A DNA stretch of 64,000 bases from Desulfobacterium sp. (GTDB taxonomy: Bacteria > Desulfobacterota > Desulfobacteria > Desulfobacterales > Desulfobacteraceae), in contig JAEINR010000005.1 in NCBI GenBank assembly GCA_016342325.1, forward strand, positions 62,001 through 126,000, written 5' to 3'. Made by a program: the position numbers and the translations under genes. This document shows positions 28,371 to 37,506 of this stretch, piece after piece. Below the pieces are notes generated by a model. That model was given only the letters and a program-made list of their open reading frames with translations, had not been told where the DNA came from and made no database searches. Position 1 is the stretch's first letter; each line of letters starts with the position of its first letter.

Positions 28371-29106
28371 TGCATTCATCCTTTTGCACCATACTGACAA
28401 AGGCTTCGGCCATTGATGATTTTCTTTCCTGATCAGTCAGTGCGGCCGGTGTGCCGTAAAAAAGTTTTTTCCCCTTGTGCAGAACAAGGATATCATCCAC
28501 CAATCTGTCAACATCTTCAAGAATATGCGAACAAAAAAGAATAGTTTTTCCTGCCTGTTTTAATTGTTGGATAAGGAGGATGATTTTATTCCTGCCCATG
28601 GGGTCAAGTCCACTCATGGGTTCGTCAAGGATTAGAAGCTCCGGATTGTTTATCAGTGCCAAAACAAAATTGGCCCTTTGCTGCATTCCTTTGGAATAGG
28701 TCCGTAGCGGCCTATTCCTTGTCTCCCAGAGATCAAGTTTATTCAACAATTCTTCACTACGCAGTCTTAATATTTTCCTTGGAATATTGCAGGTTGTTCC
28801 AGTGAACCCAAGCAAGTTAACAATATTCAAATTAGGTGGAAATGATGCTGTCTCTGGTAAATATCCAATGTGTTTTCTAATTGAAAACCTATTGGGTTGG
28901 TGGTCTGAAATTGTGATATTCCCTTTGTCTGGACGAATAAAATCCATGAGTAATCGAATACTTGTGGATTTTCCAGCGCCATTGGCACCAATTAAACCAA
29001 GGGTATTTCCTTTTTTGAGTGAGAAAGAAAGTCCTTGAAGTGCAGTGTTCTTTGACACAAAGAGTTCTTTTGAATAGGTTTTCCAAATGTTGTTAAATTT
29101 GATCAT
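28363..29106 (-). CDS. ABC transporter ATP-binding protein, PilH-like
   Basis: A 247-residue ATPase with Walker A GANGAGKST, Q-loop GYLPETASFPPNL, signature YSKGMQQR, Walker B LLILDEPMSGLDP and switch His CSHILEDVD. It belongs to the DrrA/CcmA-like group of ABC-2 exporters. It is encoded after pilA and a strong terminator, with a permease and a TPR-like protein following in overlapping order. This arrangement recalls Myxococcus pilA-pilGHI, where the transporter is needed for pilus assembly or pilin export. Confidence 0.8.
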   Translation of the reverse strand: MIKFNNIWKTYSKELFVSKNTALQGLSFSLKKGNTLGLIGANGAGKSTSIRLLMDFIRPDKGNITISDHQPNRFSIRKHIGYLPETASFPPNLNIVNLLGFTGTTCNIPRKILRLRSEELLNKLDLWETRNRPLRTYSKGMQQRANFVLALINNPELLILDEPMSGLDPMGRNKIILLIQQLKQAGKTILFCSHILEDVDRLVDDILVLHKGKKLFYGTPAALTDQERKSSMAEAFVSMVQKDECND

Positions 29107-29182
29107 ATAAACTTTTTTGTAGGATTGTGCTTCAAAAGCATTGGGGTTTAATTACCAATAATATAATAAAATTACACTATTT

Positions 29183-29224
29183 AAAAAAAGGCACTGATCC
29201 TAAAAATAATCAGTGCCTTTTTTT
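29183..29224. terminator. Strong bidirectional terminator after pilA
   Basis: A 16-bp perfect stem, 29183-29198 with 29209-29224, surrounds a 10-base A-rich loop. GGCACTGAT/ATCAGTGCC is flanked by A and T runs on both sides, so it can end transcription from either strand. It separates the pilA transcript from the ABC genes, which suggests that pilA is mostly monocistronic with limited read-through. Confidence 0.9.
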
Positions 29225-29260
29225 ATGTTTACTTACGTATGAATAACATTTTTTTAAAAT

Positions 29261-29854
29261 CTACTTAACTGTCCAGGGATTTCCGCTTGGTCCATTCACA
29301 CCAGTGAAATCATCAGCAGCTGTGGAAGCAGGTTCTAGAGCAAGAGCAAGTAATGTTCCATTGCTACCGGCCACTTGGTCAACATACATTGCTGAGGAAT
29401 CACCATCACTACCCACATAGGTATCTCCCTGTACATGCTTAGAGATCGCAGTGAATGTTGAGTTGACCGCAATACCAGCTCCCGCTGCATTAGTAGTGGC
29501 AACAGCGGAAACCCCATTTCCAAGGGGAACCTGTAATGTTCTATTTGTACCACCACTATCTGCGGCAGTAATCAAATCTGCTGCATCCCCAGGGCCAACA
29601 ATGAGTGCGCCGGCACCAGCAGCAGCAGCAGCAGCAGCAGCGCTTACACCATAAACTTGCCAATCTGAGAAAAAGGCGGCCTCGGATGTTGCAAGATTTC
29701 TTACATCACTTTGTGCGGACGCATTGTAGCCGCGAATCCTGTATGCAGCAAATTGTGGAATGGCAATGGCAGCCAGGATACCGATAATTGCAACAACTAT
29801 CATTAGCTCGATCAATGTAAAACCTTTTTGGTTGTTTCTCATGCTCTTAGACAT
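29261..29854 (-). CDS. pilA: Major type IV pilin PilA
   Basis: A 197-residue prepilin with a short leader (MSKSMRNNQKG) and the mature start FTLIELMIVVAIIGILAAIAIPQFAAYR, with Glu5. It has RNLATSEAAFFSDWQVYG, typical of deltaproteobacterial pilins. Unusually, residues about 72-79 are eight alanines all encoded by GCT, followed by a Gly/Ala-rich stretch. No cysteine pair closes the C terminus. A consensus sigma-54 promoter lies about 80-90 bases upstream, and AGGAGG precedes the start. Confidence 0.93.
   Translation of the reverse strand: MSKSMRNNQKGFTLIELMIVVAIIGILAAIAIPQFAAYRIRGYNASAQSDVRNLATSEAAFFSDWQVYGVSAAAAAAAAGAGALIVGPGDAADLITAADSGGTNRTLQVPLGNGVSAVATTNAAGAGIAVNSTFTAISKHVQGDTYVGSDGDSSAMYVDQVAGSNGTLLALALEPASTAADDFTGVNGPSGNPWTVK
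29618..29641 (-). repeat. (GCT)8 microsatellite inside pilA
   Basis: Eight identical GCT codons in a row encode the alanine run of the major pilin. The repeat is in frame, so slippage would change pilin length by whole alanines rather than switch the gene off. Confidence 0.9.
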
Positions 29855-29929
29855 AACGTCCTCCTAAAAAAAGTTTGGGTACAACTAACTGCTAACGATT
29901 AAACTTCATTGAACTTGATTGAATAGTAT

Positions 29930-29945
29930 TGCAAGGCATGTGCCA
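29930..29945 (-). promoter_or_regulatory. Consensus sigma-54 promoter of pilA
   Basis: Read on the minus strand, TGGCAC-ATGCC-TTGCA is a full match to the -24/-12 consensus with correct spacing. The predicted start site lies near 29918, giving a leader of about 60 bases before the pilA ATG at 29854. The remainder of the 29946-30190 gap is AT-rich. It contains a TTGACA at 30107-30112 pointing towards the lipoprotein gene, but no clear -10 partner. Confidence 0.88.
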
Positions 29946-30190
29946 GTATGGAAATATTGTTAAAGAAAACCGCCATAGCCCCATTTGCCGGTATCATTTG
30001 TGTTTTTCTAAATCCATGTTTGGTTTGATTCACCGCAATTTGTTGTTCAAGCTAACAGATTTTGTAAAACCCGTGACAAAATTTGTTTTATGGGCCCTCC
30101 CTGGGTTTGACATTTGCCACAAATAGTTTTAGAAGGGATGTATCATTTTTAAACTATCTGTTCATTAGATTATAATCCACGGAGGCTCCC

Positions 30191-30700
30191 ATGAAGATAA
30201 ACCATTACTGTACTGCCATTGCAACAACTTTCTTTGCACTTTTGATCGCCCTTTCCATATCCGGATGCGCCAACATGAATCTTGGACAGAGCAAAAAGCC
30301 CACCGAGGCCACCGTCACCAAAGCCCGGCAGACCACAGCCGTGTATTATGATTTCGAAGATGTGCTTGTACCCAAGGAGCTCGCCGTGGTCGATGAAGCA
30401 ACCTTTGTGGTGAGCACGCCGGGATATACCTCCGGCATCATCACCCTCAAGGGCAGGATTGAGAAACGCTCCCTGGTCAACTTTTTCACCAACAACATGG
30501 CCAAGGATAACTGGAGCATGCTCTCCAATATTAAAAGCCCCGGGGCCAGCATCATGGTTTTCCAGAAGGCATCCCGCTGGGCCGTGATCACCATCCGGGA
30601 CAAGGATTTCAACACCTATGTGGAAGTCGGTGTGGCACCGACCCTTGAGCAGACCCTTGAAAAAAATGCCGGCACCCAGGAAACAGACCTTTTTAACTGA
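30191..30700 (+). CDS. Predicted lipoprotein of unknown function
   Basis: A 169-residue protein with a lipoprotein signal peptide ending in the lipobox LSISGC (Cys about 27), so it is lipid-anchored. The mature domain (about 45-160) includes VYYDFEDVLVPKELAVVDEATFVV, VSTPGYTSGIITLKGRI and NFFTNNMAKDNWSMLSNIKSPGASIMVFQK. This pattern is seen in small lipoproteins of deltaproteobacteria whose role is not known to me. GGAGG precedes the start. Its TGA overlaps the coaBC ATG, so the two genes are coupled. Confidence 0.75.
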   Translation: MKINHYCTAIATTFFALLIALSISGCANMNLGQSKKPTEATVTKARQTTAVYYDFEDVLVPKELAVVDEATFVVSTPGYTSGIITLKGRIEKRSLVNFFTNNMAKDNWSMLSNIKSPGASIMVFQKASRWAVITIRDKDFNTYVEVGVAPTLEQTLEKNAGTQETDLFN

Positions 30701-31920
30701 TGCAGACAATGATGCTTAAAAATAAAAATATCATTCTTGGCGTGTGCGGCGGCATTGCCGCCTACAAGGCCGTGGAGCTTTTAAGGCTGATGACAAAGGC
30801 CGGGGCCAATGTCCGGGTGGTCATGACACAATCCGCCCTGGAATTTGTGGGGGAGACCACCTTTCGGGTGCTCTCGGAAAACGAGGTGTGCACCGGCCTT
30901 TTTAACACCAACGAGGCGTCGGTAAGACATATCGAATGGGCAAGTGAGGCCGATGCCGTTGTCATCGCCCCTGCCACGGCAAACTTTGTCGCAAACATGG
31001 CCCATGGCATGGCCAATGATGCCCTGACCACCATGCTCCTTGCCGTGACATGTCCGGTGGTGGTCTGCCCGTCCATGAACACCCACATGTATGAGAACCT
31101 GGCCCTCCAGCGGAACATTGACATCATCGAGGGGGACGGCGCATTTGTTGTGGAGCCGGGATCCGGGGAACTGGCCTGCAAGACCACCGGGGCAGGGCGC
31201 CTGCCCGAACCCGAACTCATCCTTGACCGGCTGGTTGCGGCCCTCACCCGAAAAGACCTGAAGGGGAAAAAGGTGCTGGTCACCGCCGGTCCCACCCGGG
31301 AGGCCATTGATCCCGTACGGTACGTCAGCAACCATTCCTCTGGAAAGATGGGCTATGCCATTGCAGCTGCGGCAGAGAAGAGGGGAGGTGCGGTCACCCT
31401 GGTCACCGGTCCGGTGAATCTTGAACCGCCGTTTGCCATTGAAATCGTCAAGGTCGAATCCGCCCTGGAAATGGCCGATGCCGTGCTTGCACATCTTGAC
31501 GAGAGCGATGTGGTGATCAAGGTGGCAGCGGTGGCCGACTACAGGCCCCAGGATCCAAAGACAAGCAAGATCAAGAAAAAGGACCAGGCGCCGGGGCCGA
31601 AGCAAAATAGCCTGACCCTGGAGCTTGTGGAAAATCCCGATATCCTGAGGCTTGCCGGAGAAAAGAAGCGCCACCAGTTTCTGGCAGGATTTGCCGCAGA
31701 GACAGACGACCTTGAGGCAAATGCATTGTTGAAAATGGAGAAAAAGAACCTGGACATGATCGCCGCCAACCTGGTCGGGGTTGAGGGATCCGGATTCGGC
31801 AGTGACTATAATAAGGTCAAGCTCTTTTTCCGGGACGGCACTGTCCGGGACATCCCCTCCATGGAAAAGGAGCGGGTGGCAGACGCCCTCCTTGACGAGA
31901 TCGCAACCAGATTGACCTGA
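30700..31920 (+). CDS. coaBC: Bifunctional phosphopantothenoylcysteine decarboxylase / phosphopantothenate-cysteine ligase
   Basis: A 406-residue flavoprotein of coenzyme A synthesis. The N-terminal CoaC domain (1-185) has GVCGGIAAYKAVELL, the active-site His in SVRHIEWA, PAMN-like PSMNTHMYEN and the cysteine of GELACKTTGAGRLPEP. The C-terminal CoaB domain (190-406) has VTAGPTREAIDPVRYVSNHSSGKMG and the AAVADYRP motif. Both halves look complete. It overlaps the upstream lipoprotein gene at the stop. Confidence 0.96.
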   Translation: MQTMMLKNKNIILGVCGGIAAYKAVELLRLMTKAGANVRVVMTQSALEFVGETTFRVLSENEVCTGLFNTNEASVRHIEWASEADAVVIAPATANFVANMAHGMANDALTTMLLAVTCPVVVCPSMNTHMYENLALQRNIDIIEGDGAFVVEPGSGELACKTTGAGRLPEPELILDRLVAALTRKDLKGKKVLVTAGPTREAIDPVRYVSNHSSGKMGYAIAAAAEKRGGAVTLVTGPVNLEPPFAIEIVKVESALEMADAVLAHLDESDVVIKVAAVADYRPQDPKTSKIKKKDQAPGPKQNSLTLELVENPDILRLAGEKKRHQFLAGFAAETDDLEANALLKMEKKNLDMIAANLVGVEGSGFGSDYNKVKLFFRDGTVRDIPSMEKERVADALLDEIATRLT

Positions 31921-31977
31921 CATGGACCAGCCGGAACCAAAGCGTTAAGACCCAGAGATAAGAACTTAAGAGACAAC

Positions 31978-32607
31978 ATGATGAATCACAATCCAACCGG
32001 ATCCTTGAGATCCGAATTTTTTGCTTTAGTCCAGGGGGCCAAGACCTATCTCACGCTTCGCAAAGAGACCGGGGCATTGGACATAGGTCTTTCGGAAGAA
32101 TCCATGGCAATGGTGAGATCCTGGGAAGCCAAAAAGAAAACACCGCAAGCCCCCAAACAGGAAGGGTTCACCCCCGGTTTAAGGGGGGAAGGCGATCCCC
32201 AGGCCAATCTTTTCATCGTCACGGAACAGAAAAAAAGGGGCACCTCCCCCTATGATGGTGCTGACGGCGAGCTGTTCCTGAACATCCTCAAGGCCATCGG
32301 TCTTAGCCGTGAAACGGTTTACATCTCAAGCGTTCCCGCTTCAGGGCCCATCGCAGGTGCTGTAGAGCGCATAAAACGGGAGCTCAAACTGGTGAAACCC
32401 ATGGTTGTCTGCACCCTGGGAAGACGCGCTTCCCAGACCTTGCTTGATCAGAAAATCCCCCTCCCGGATCTCAGGGGCAGGTTCCATGATTTCAATGGCA
32501 TCCCGGTGATGCCCACGTTCCATCCGTCAAGCCTGATCGAGGATGTTGCCAAGAAAAGACCGGTGTGGGAGGACATGAAGATGATCAAGGCAAGGATGGG
32601 GGGATGA
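31978..32607 (+). CDS. Uracil-DNA glycosylase family protein, degenerate family 4 type
   Basis: A 209-residue protein with a UDG-like fold. YISSVPASGPI..., LKLVKPMVVCTLGRRASQTLL, LRGRFHDFNGIPVMPTFHPSSLI and WEDMKMIKARM match the second half of family 4 uracil-DNA glycosylases, including the HPS motif. The usual catalytic GEAPGA(E/D) is replaced by FIVTEQKKRG, and the four Fe-S cysteines of family 4 enzymes are missing, since only one cysteine is present. It may have lost glycosylase activity or have another role. It lies next to xerC. Confidence 0.7.
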   Translation: MMNHNPTGSLRSEFFALVQGAKTYLTLRKETGALDIGLSEESMAMVRSWEAKKKTPQAPKQEGFTPGLRGEGDPQANLFIVTEQKKRGTSPYDGADGELFLNILKAIGLSRETVYISSVPASGPIAGAVERIKRELKLVKPMVVCTLGRRASQTLLDQKIPLPDLRGRFHDFNGIPVMPTFHPSSLIEDVAKKRPVWEDMKMIKARMGG

Positions 32608-32608
32608 C

Positions 32609-33502
32609 ATGTTAGTCGATGCATTCTTGAGTGCGCTCTCCGCTGAAAAAGGGTATTCCAAGCATACCCTGAGGGCCTATGACAACGATCTTAAGTCGTT
32701 CCTTGTGCACTGTTTTCCGGATGCCCTTGTCAAACCCGTTCCGGATGATTCGCTGTTAGCCGAAATTAAAAACGGGGGAAGCCCCCTTGTGCGTGGCTTT
32801 CTGGCAGCACTTTCTAAAAGCGGTATTTCTAAAAGAACCATTGCAAGAAGGCTCTCTGCTTTGAGAAGCTTTTTCGACCACCTCATAACCATTGGCCGCC
32901 TTGGGGACAATCCTGCAGACGGGGTGGCATCCCCCAGGTTTCCAAAGTCCATTCCCCACTTTTTGACGGTGGACAACGTGTTCAGGCTCCTTGACTCCAT
33001 TGGTTCCAAGACCCTTTTTGAAAAAAGGAACCGGGCCCTGTTTGAGCTCTTCTACTCCACCGGCATGCGGGTCTCTGAGATTTCAAACCTCAACACCCCG
33101 GACATGGATGAAGAGAACCATCTTGTCCGTGTCTTGGGAAAGGGTAACAAGGAGCGGATCGTACCCGTGGGGGACAGGGCGCTTTCAGCCCTTTTGGATT
33201 ACCGCCAGGCACTTGGTAACATCCATGGGCCCCTCTTTCTGAACAGGGACAAGAACCGACTGTCGGACAGTTCCATTCGGAATATCCTTGCCAAACTTGT
33301 CAAGGCCTGCGGGCTTAACGTGCCGGTTTCGCCCCATACCCTGCGCCACAGTTTTGCAACCCACATGCTCGACTCGGGGGCTGATATAAGGGGCATCCAG
33401 GAGATACTCGGCCATGCCAGCCTTTCCACCACCCAGGTCTATACCCATGTGACCTACGACAGGCTCATGCAGGTTTACGACAGAGCCCATCCACGACGAT
33501 AG
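32609..33502 (+). CDS. xerC: Tyrosine recombinase XerC
   Basis: A 297-residue site-specific recombinase that resolves chromosome dimers at dif. The N-terminal SAM-like core-binding domain spans about 1-95. The catalytic domain shows STGMRVSEISNL (Arg), GKGNKERIVPVG (Lys), SPHTLRHSFATHMLD (His-x-x-Arg) and LGHASLSTTQVYTHV (His and nucleophile Tyr). Linkage xerC-hslV-hslU is conserved in many bacteria (for example codV-clpQ-clpY), which favours a housekeeping Xer protein over an integrase. Confidence 0.92.
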   Translation: MLVDAFLSALSAEKGYSKHTLRAYDNDLKSFLVHCFPDALVKPVPDDSLLAEIKNGGSPLVRGFLAALSKSGISKRTIARRLSALRSFFDHLITIGRLGDNPADGVASPRFPKSIPHFLTVDNVFRLLDSIGSKTLFEKRNRALFELFYSTGMRVSEISNLNTPDMDEENHLVRVLGKGNKERIVPVGDRALSALLDYRQALGNIHGPLFLNRDKNRLSDSSIRNILAKLVKACGLNVPVSPHTLRHSFATHMLDSGADIRGIQEILGHASLSTTQVYTHVTYDRLMQVYDRAHPRR

Positions 33503-33521
33503 AAATTAAAAAGGTGAATTT

Positions 33522-34058
33522 ATGACAGAAACATTCCATGGTACAACCATATTGGCCCTTCGTCACAAGGGCAGGGTGATCGTGGCCGGTGACGGCCAGG
33601 TAACCCTTGGCGCCATCGTGACAAAACACAAGGCAAAAAAGGTGAGACGGATCTACAACGACCAGATCATCACAGGATTTGCCGGTGCCACGGCCGATGC
33701 CCTCACCCTTTCCGAAAAGCTTGAGCAAAAGCTTGAACAGTACAACGGCAACCTCACAAGGGCCGCAGTTGAGCTTGCAAGGGAATGGCGAACGGACAAA
33801 TATTTGCGCAAGCTCGAGGCCATGATGATTGCCGCCGATGAGCAGTACACCTACCTTCTTTCCGGCAACGGAGATGTGATAGAGCCCGATGACGGGGTGA
33901 TCAGCATCGGATCCGGTAGCACCGCAGCCCAGGCCGCAGCCCAGGCCCTGGTCGGTCACACGGATCTTGATCCCCTGACCATTGTGACCGAGGCCATGAA
34001 GATCGCATCGGCCCTTTGCATCTATACCAATAACCACATAACCATTGAAGAGATTTAG
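33522..34058 (+). CDS. hslV: ATP-dependent protease subunit HslV
   Basis: A 178-residue proteasome-like peptidase. The catalytic threonine is exposed after removal of a short propeptide, MTETFHG, before [23 protein letters not shown]. Typical stretches [31 protein letters not shown] and the C-terminal [13 protein letters not shown] are present. It forms the HslVU protease with the ATPase encoded 2 bases downstream. Confidence 0.96.
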   Translation: MTETFHGTTILALRHKGRVIVAGDGQVTLGAIVTKHKAKKVRRIYNDQIITGFAGATADALTLSEKLEQKLEQYNGNLTRAAVELAREWRTDKYLRKLEAMMIAADEQYTYLLSGNGDVIEPDDGVISIGSGSTAAQAAAQALVGHTDLDPLTIVTEAMKIASALCIYTNNHITIEEI

Positions 34059-34060
34059 TA

Positions 34061-35425
34061 ATGAGTGACCTGAAGCCCAAAGAGATCGTCAAGGAGCTTG
34101 ACCGGTACATCATCGGTCAGAACAATGCCAAGAAATCCGTAGCCATTGCCCTGAGAAACAGATGGCGGCGACGCCAGGTTTCCGATGATCTGCGGGATGA
34201 GATTGCGCCCAAGAACATCATCCTCATCGGCTCCACAGGTGTCGGAAAAACGGAAATTGCACGGCGCCTTGCCCGGTTGACAGACTCTCCTTTCTATAAG
34301 GTGGAGGCTTCCAAGTTCACCGAGGTAGGGTATGTGGGCCGGGACGTGGAATCCATGATCCGGGATCTTGTGGAGCTGACGGTGAACAACCTCAAGATAC
34401 GCCAACAGGAACAGGTCCAGGAGAAGGCCGCAGCCATTGCCGAGGAGCGGATCCTGGATATGCTGCTGCCGGAGTCGGGAAGTCCCGATGTCTCAAACAG
34501 CGACGCCGAGCCCCATCTTGAGATCGTCTCGACAACCTCCACAAAGCCCTCCACCCGGGAGAAGCTTCGCAAGATGCTCCGGAGCGGAAAGCTCGATTCC
34601 CGGTTTGTGGACATTGACATCACGGGCCAGTCCATGCCCATGGTCGAGATCTTCTCCAACACCGGCATGGAAGAGATGGGGATCAACATGAAGGACATGC
34701 TGGGCAACATCCTTCCCAAGAACACCAAACGGCGCAAGGTCAAGGTGTCGGAAGCCATGAAACTCCTCACCCAGGAGGAGGCGGCCCACCTTGTGGACAT
34801 GGAACAGGTTACCGCCGAAGCCGTGGAGATGGTAGAGCAGTCCGGCATCATCTTCCTGGACGAGATCGACAAGATAGCGAGCAAGGGAAACGCCCAGGGA
34901 CCGGAGGTCTCCAAGGAAGGGGTCCAGCGGGATCTGCTGCCCATTGTTGAGGGCAGTTCCGTCCCCACAAAGTACGGCACGGTCAAGACCGACCACATCC
35001 TATTCATCGCCTCCGGCGCCTTTCACATGTCAAAACCCTCGGACCTGATCCCCGAGCTCCAGGGACGGTTTCCCATCCGGGTGGAGCTTGACAACCTTGG
35101 CAAGGACGAGTTTGCACGGATACTTACTGAGCCCAAGAATGCCCTGATCCTTCAGTACATGGCCCTGCTGAGGACCGAAGGGGTCGAGCTGGAATTCACC
35201 CAGGATGCCGTGGATAAAATCGCCTCCATTGCCGTGGATGTGAACGAGCGCACCGAAAACATCGGCGCCCGCAGACTCCACACCCTCATGGAAAAACTTT
35301 TGGAGGAGATCCTCTTTACCGCCCCGGATGTTGCGGAGAAGAATATCATCGTGGATGCCGCTTTTGTGGAGGAGCAACTCATGGAGATCGTGAAAGATGA
35401 GGATCTGTCGAGGTATATTTTATGA
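34061..35425 (+). CDS. hslU: ATP-dependent protease ATPase subunit HslU
   Basis: A 454-residue AAA+ unfoldase. N-terminal [34 protein letters not shown], Walker [23 protein letters not shown], an intermediate I-domain (about 110-245), Walker [12 protein letters not shown] and the C-terminal ...EDLSRYIL that docks into HslV are all visible. Its stop overlaps the argB ATG. Expression with the arg genes may therefore be coupled. Confidence 0.97.
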   Translation: MSDLKPKEIVKELDRYIIGQNNAKKSVAIALRNRWRRRQVSDDLRDEIAPKNIILIGSTGVGKTEIARRLARLTDSPFYKVEASKFTEVGYVGRDVESMIRDLVELTVNNLKIRQQEQVQEKAAAIAEERILDMLLPESGSPDVSNSDAEPHLEIVSTTSTKPSTREKLRKMLRSGKLDSRFVDIDITGQSMPMVEIFSNTGMEEMGINMKDMLGNILPKNTKRRKVKVSEAMKLLTQEEAAHLVDMEQVTAEAVEMVEQSGIIFLDEIDKIASKGNAQGPEVSKEGVQRDLLPIVEGSSVPTKYGTVKTDHILFIASGAFHMSKPSDLIPELQGRFPIRVELDNLGKDEFARILTEPKNALILQYMALLRTEGVELEFTQDAVDKIASIAVDVNERTENIGARRLHTLMEKLLEEILFTAPDVAEKNIIVDAAFVEEQLMEIVKDEDLSRYIL

Positions 35426-36315
35426 CAATGAACGTAGCTGACATACTGATAGAGGCGCTGCCCTACATTAAGCAGTTTTCCGGCAAGACCATTGTTGTGA
35501 AGTACGGCGGTCATGCCATGGTGGACGAAAAGCTTAAGCAGGATTTTGCAAGCGACATCACCCTGTTGAAATATATCGGCCTCAAACCCGTGGTGGTCCA
35601 CGGGGGAGGGCCCCAGATCAACAAGGTCCTGGATGCCATGGGCATCACCTCGACCTTTGTCCGGGGCATGCGGTATACCGACGACAAGACCATGGACGTA
35701 GTGGAGATGGTGCTGGGGGGCAAGGTCAACAAGGAGATCGTGGCCGGTATCAACGCCAAGGGCGGCCGGGCCGCAGGACTCACCGGAAAGGACGGGGGCC
35801 TGATCACCGCGGAAAAGATGACCATTGTGGACGCATCCGATACGGACAAGCCCCCTGAGATCATCGATCCCGGCATGGTGGGACGTGTCACAGCCATTGA
35901 TCCCGAGATCATCCATACCCTGGCGGACAAGGGCTTTATCCCTGTGATCGCCCCTGTGGGCGTGGGAACAGCGGGCGAGACTTACAACATCAATGCCGAC
36001 CTTGTGGCCTCAAAGATCGCATCCGCCCTTAAGGCGGAACGCCTGATTCTCCTCACCGATGTGGACGGCCTTTTGAACGCCAAATCTGAGCTTGTCTCCT
36101 CCGCTGATGCTGAGAAGATCCACACCATGATCAAGACCGAAGAGATCAAGGGGGGCATGATTCCCAAGATGGAGTGCGCCCTGGAAGCCCTTGCCAACGG
36201 CGTTGAAAAAGCGCATATCATTAACGGCACAAGATCCCATGCCCTGCTGCTGGAGCTGTTCACCGATTCCGGCATCGGCACCCAGGTCTTTTTGCAATCC
36301 CAACACCAGGAGTAA
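35422..36315 (+). CDS. argB: Acetylglutamate kinase
   Basis: A 297-residue amino acid kinase for the second step of arginine synthesis. [22 protein letters not shown], the [12 protein letters not shown] segment, and LLTDVDGLL are present, with [14 protein letters not shown] near the C terminus. The N-terminal helix (about 1-20) before the kinase fold is the kind found in hexameric, arginine-sensitive NAGKs, so feedback inhibition is plausible. It is first in argB-argD-argF-argG-argH. Confidence 0.96.
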   Translation: MTMNVADILIEALPYIKQFSGKTIVVKYGGHAMVDEKLKQDFASDITLLKYIGLKPVVVHGGGPQINKVLDAMGITSTFVRGMRYTDDKTMDVVEMVLGGKVNKEIVAGINAKGGRAAGLTGKDGGLITAEKMTIVDASDTDKPPEIIDPGMVGRVTAIDPEIIHTLADKGFIPVIAPVGVGTAGETYNINADLVASKIASALKAERLILLTDVDGLLNAKSELVSSADAEKIHTMIKTEEIKGGMIPKMECALEALANGVEKAHIINGTRSHALLLELFTDSGIGTQVFLQSQHQE

Positions 36316-36318
36316 ACC

Positions 36319-37494
36319 ATGGATACCATCAAAAATACCGACACCTGCATCTTTAATACCTATGCCAGGATTCCCGTTGTCTTTGTCAAGGGCGAGGGCG
36401 CAACCCTCTGGGACGATCAGGGCAACCGGTACACCGATTTTCTGGCCGGCATTGCTGTTGCAAGCCTTGGCCATTGCCATCCTGCTGTGACAAAGGCCAT
36501 TGCAGACCAGGCAGCCACCCTGGTCCATGTGTCCAACCTTTATTACACCGAGCCCCAGGCCGAGCTTGCCCGGCTGCTTGTGGAGAAAAGCTTTGCCGAC
36601 AAGGTTTTTTTTGCAAACTCCGGGGCCGAGGCCAACGAAGCGGCCATCAAGCTTGCCAGGCGTTATTTCAAAGAAAAGGGAGATCCTGGCCGGTTCAAGA
36701 TCATCACCATGGCACAGTCCTTCCACGGCAGAACCATGGCCACCCTGTCCGCAACAGGCCAGGACAAGATCAAGGAAGGGTTTTCTCCCCTGGTGGAAGG
36801 TTTTGTCCACTGCCCGTTAAACAACATGGAGGCCCTTAAGGCCCTTGCAGACGACACGGTCTGCGCCGTGATGATGGAGTGCATCCAGGGGGAGGGAGGC
36901 GTTGTTTCCGTTGACCCCGACTATCTCAAGGCGGTGAGGCAACTGTGCGACGACAAGGGCATCCTGCTCATCTTTGACGAGGTTCAGACGGGCATGGGCC
37001 GTTGCGGCACCCTGTTCGCCCATGAGCTCTTTGACGTGAAACCCGACATCATGACCCTGGCAAAGGCCTTGGGGAACGGGCTTCCCATCGGGGCCATGCT
37101 TGCCACTGATGGGGCGGCCAAGGGGTTCAGCTTCGGCAGCCACGGGTCAACTTTTGGCGGCACCCCCCTGGTCACCCGGGCCGCCCTGGAGGTGCTCAAA
37201 ATCATCTCCCATCCCGACTTTCTCAAGGATACCCGGGACAAGGGCACTTACTTAAAGGATAAGCTCACATCGCTCATGGCGAACCATCCCTCCATCAAGG
37301 CCATCAGGGGAAAAGGACTGCTTGTGGGCATGGAACTTGACGGGGATGCCGGTGGGATCGTCACCCAGGCCATGAAAAAAGGCTTTATTCTTAACGCGAT
37401 TCAGGGTAAAGTTTTACGATTTGCTCCCCCTCTGGTGATTACCAGGGAGGAAATTGACGCACTTGTTACGGCCCTTGATGGCCTGCTTGAATAA
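36319..37494 (+). CDS. argD: Acetylornithine aminotransferase
   Basis: A 391-residue class III PLP aminotransferase. FANSGAEANEAAIKLAR, FHGRTMATLSATGQ, IFDEVQTGMGRCG and the PLP-lysine segment LAKALGNGLPIGAML are intact. It converts N-acetylglutamate semialdehyde to N-acetylornithine and in many bacteria also serves lysine synthesis. It is separated from argB by 3 bases and from argF by 12. Confidence 0.96.
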   Translation: MDTIKNTDTCIFNTYARIPVVFVKGEGATLWDDQGNRYTDFLAGIAVASLGHCHPAVTKAIADQAATLVHVSNLYYTEPQAELARLLVEKSFADKVFFANSGAEANEAAIKLARRYFKEKGDPGRFKIITMAQSFHGRTMATLSATGQDKIKEGFSPLVEGFVHCPLNNMEALKALADDTVCAVMMECIQGEGGVVSVDPDYLKAVRQLCDDKGILLIFDEVQTGMGRCGTLFAHELFDVKPDIMTLAKALGNGLPIGAMLATDGAAKGFSFGSHGSTFGGTPLVTRAALEVLKIISHPDFLKDTRDKGTYLKDKLTSLMANHPSIKAIRGKGLLVGMELDGDAGGIVTQAMKKGFILNAIQGKVLRFAPPLVITREEIDALVTALDGLLE

Positions 37495-37506
37495 GGAGAA
37501 GAACCC

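Noticed and set aside
30781-31923. A 380-codon open frame on the minus strand
   Set aside because: It is antisense to the intact coaBC gene and matches no family; long shadow frames are common in this GC range.
32609-33502. Tyrosine recombinase as a phage or island integrase
   Set aside because: Its length and linkage to hslV and hslU fit housekeeping XerC, and no mobile genes surround it.
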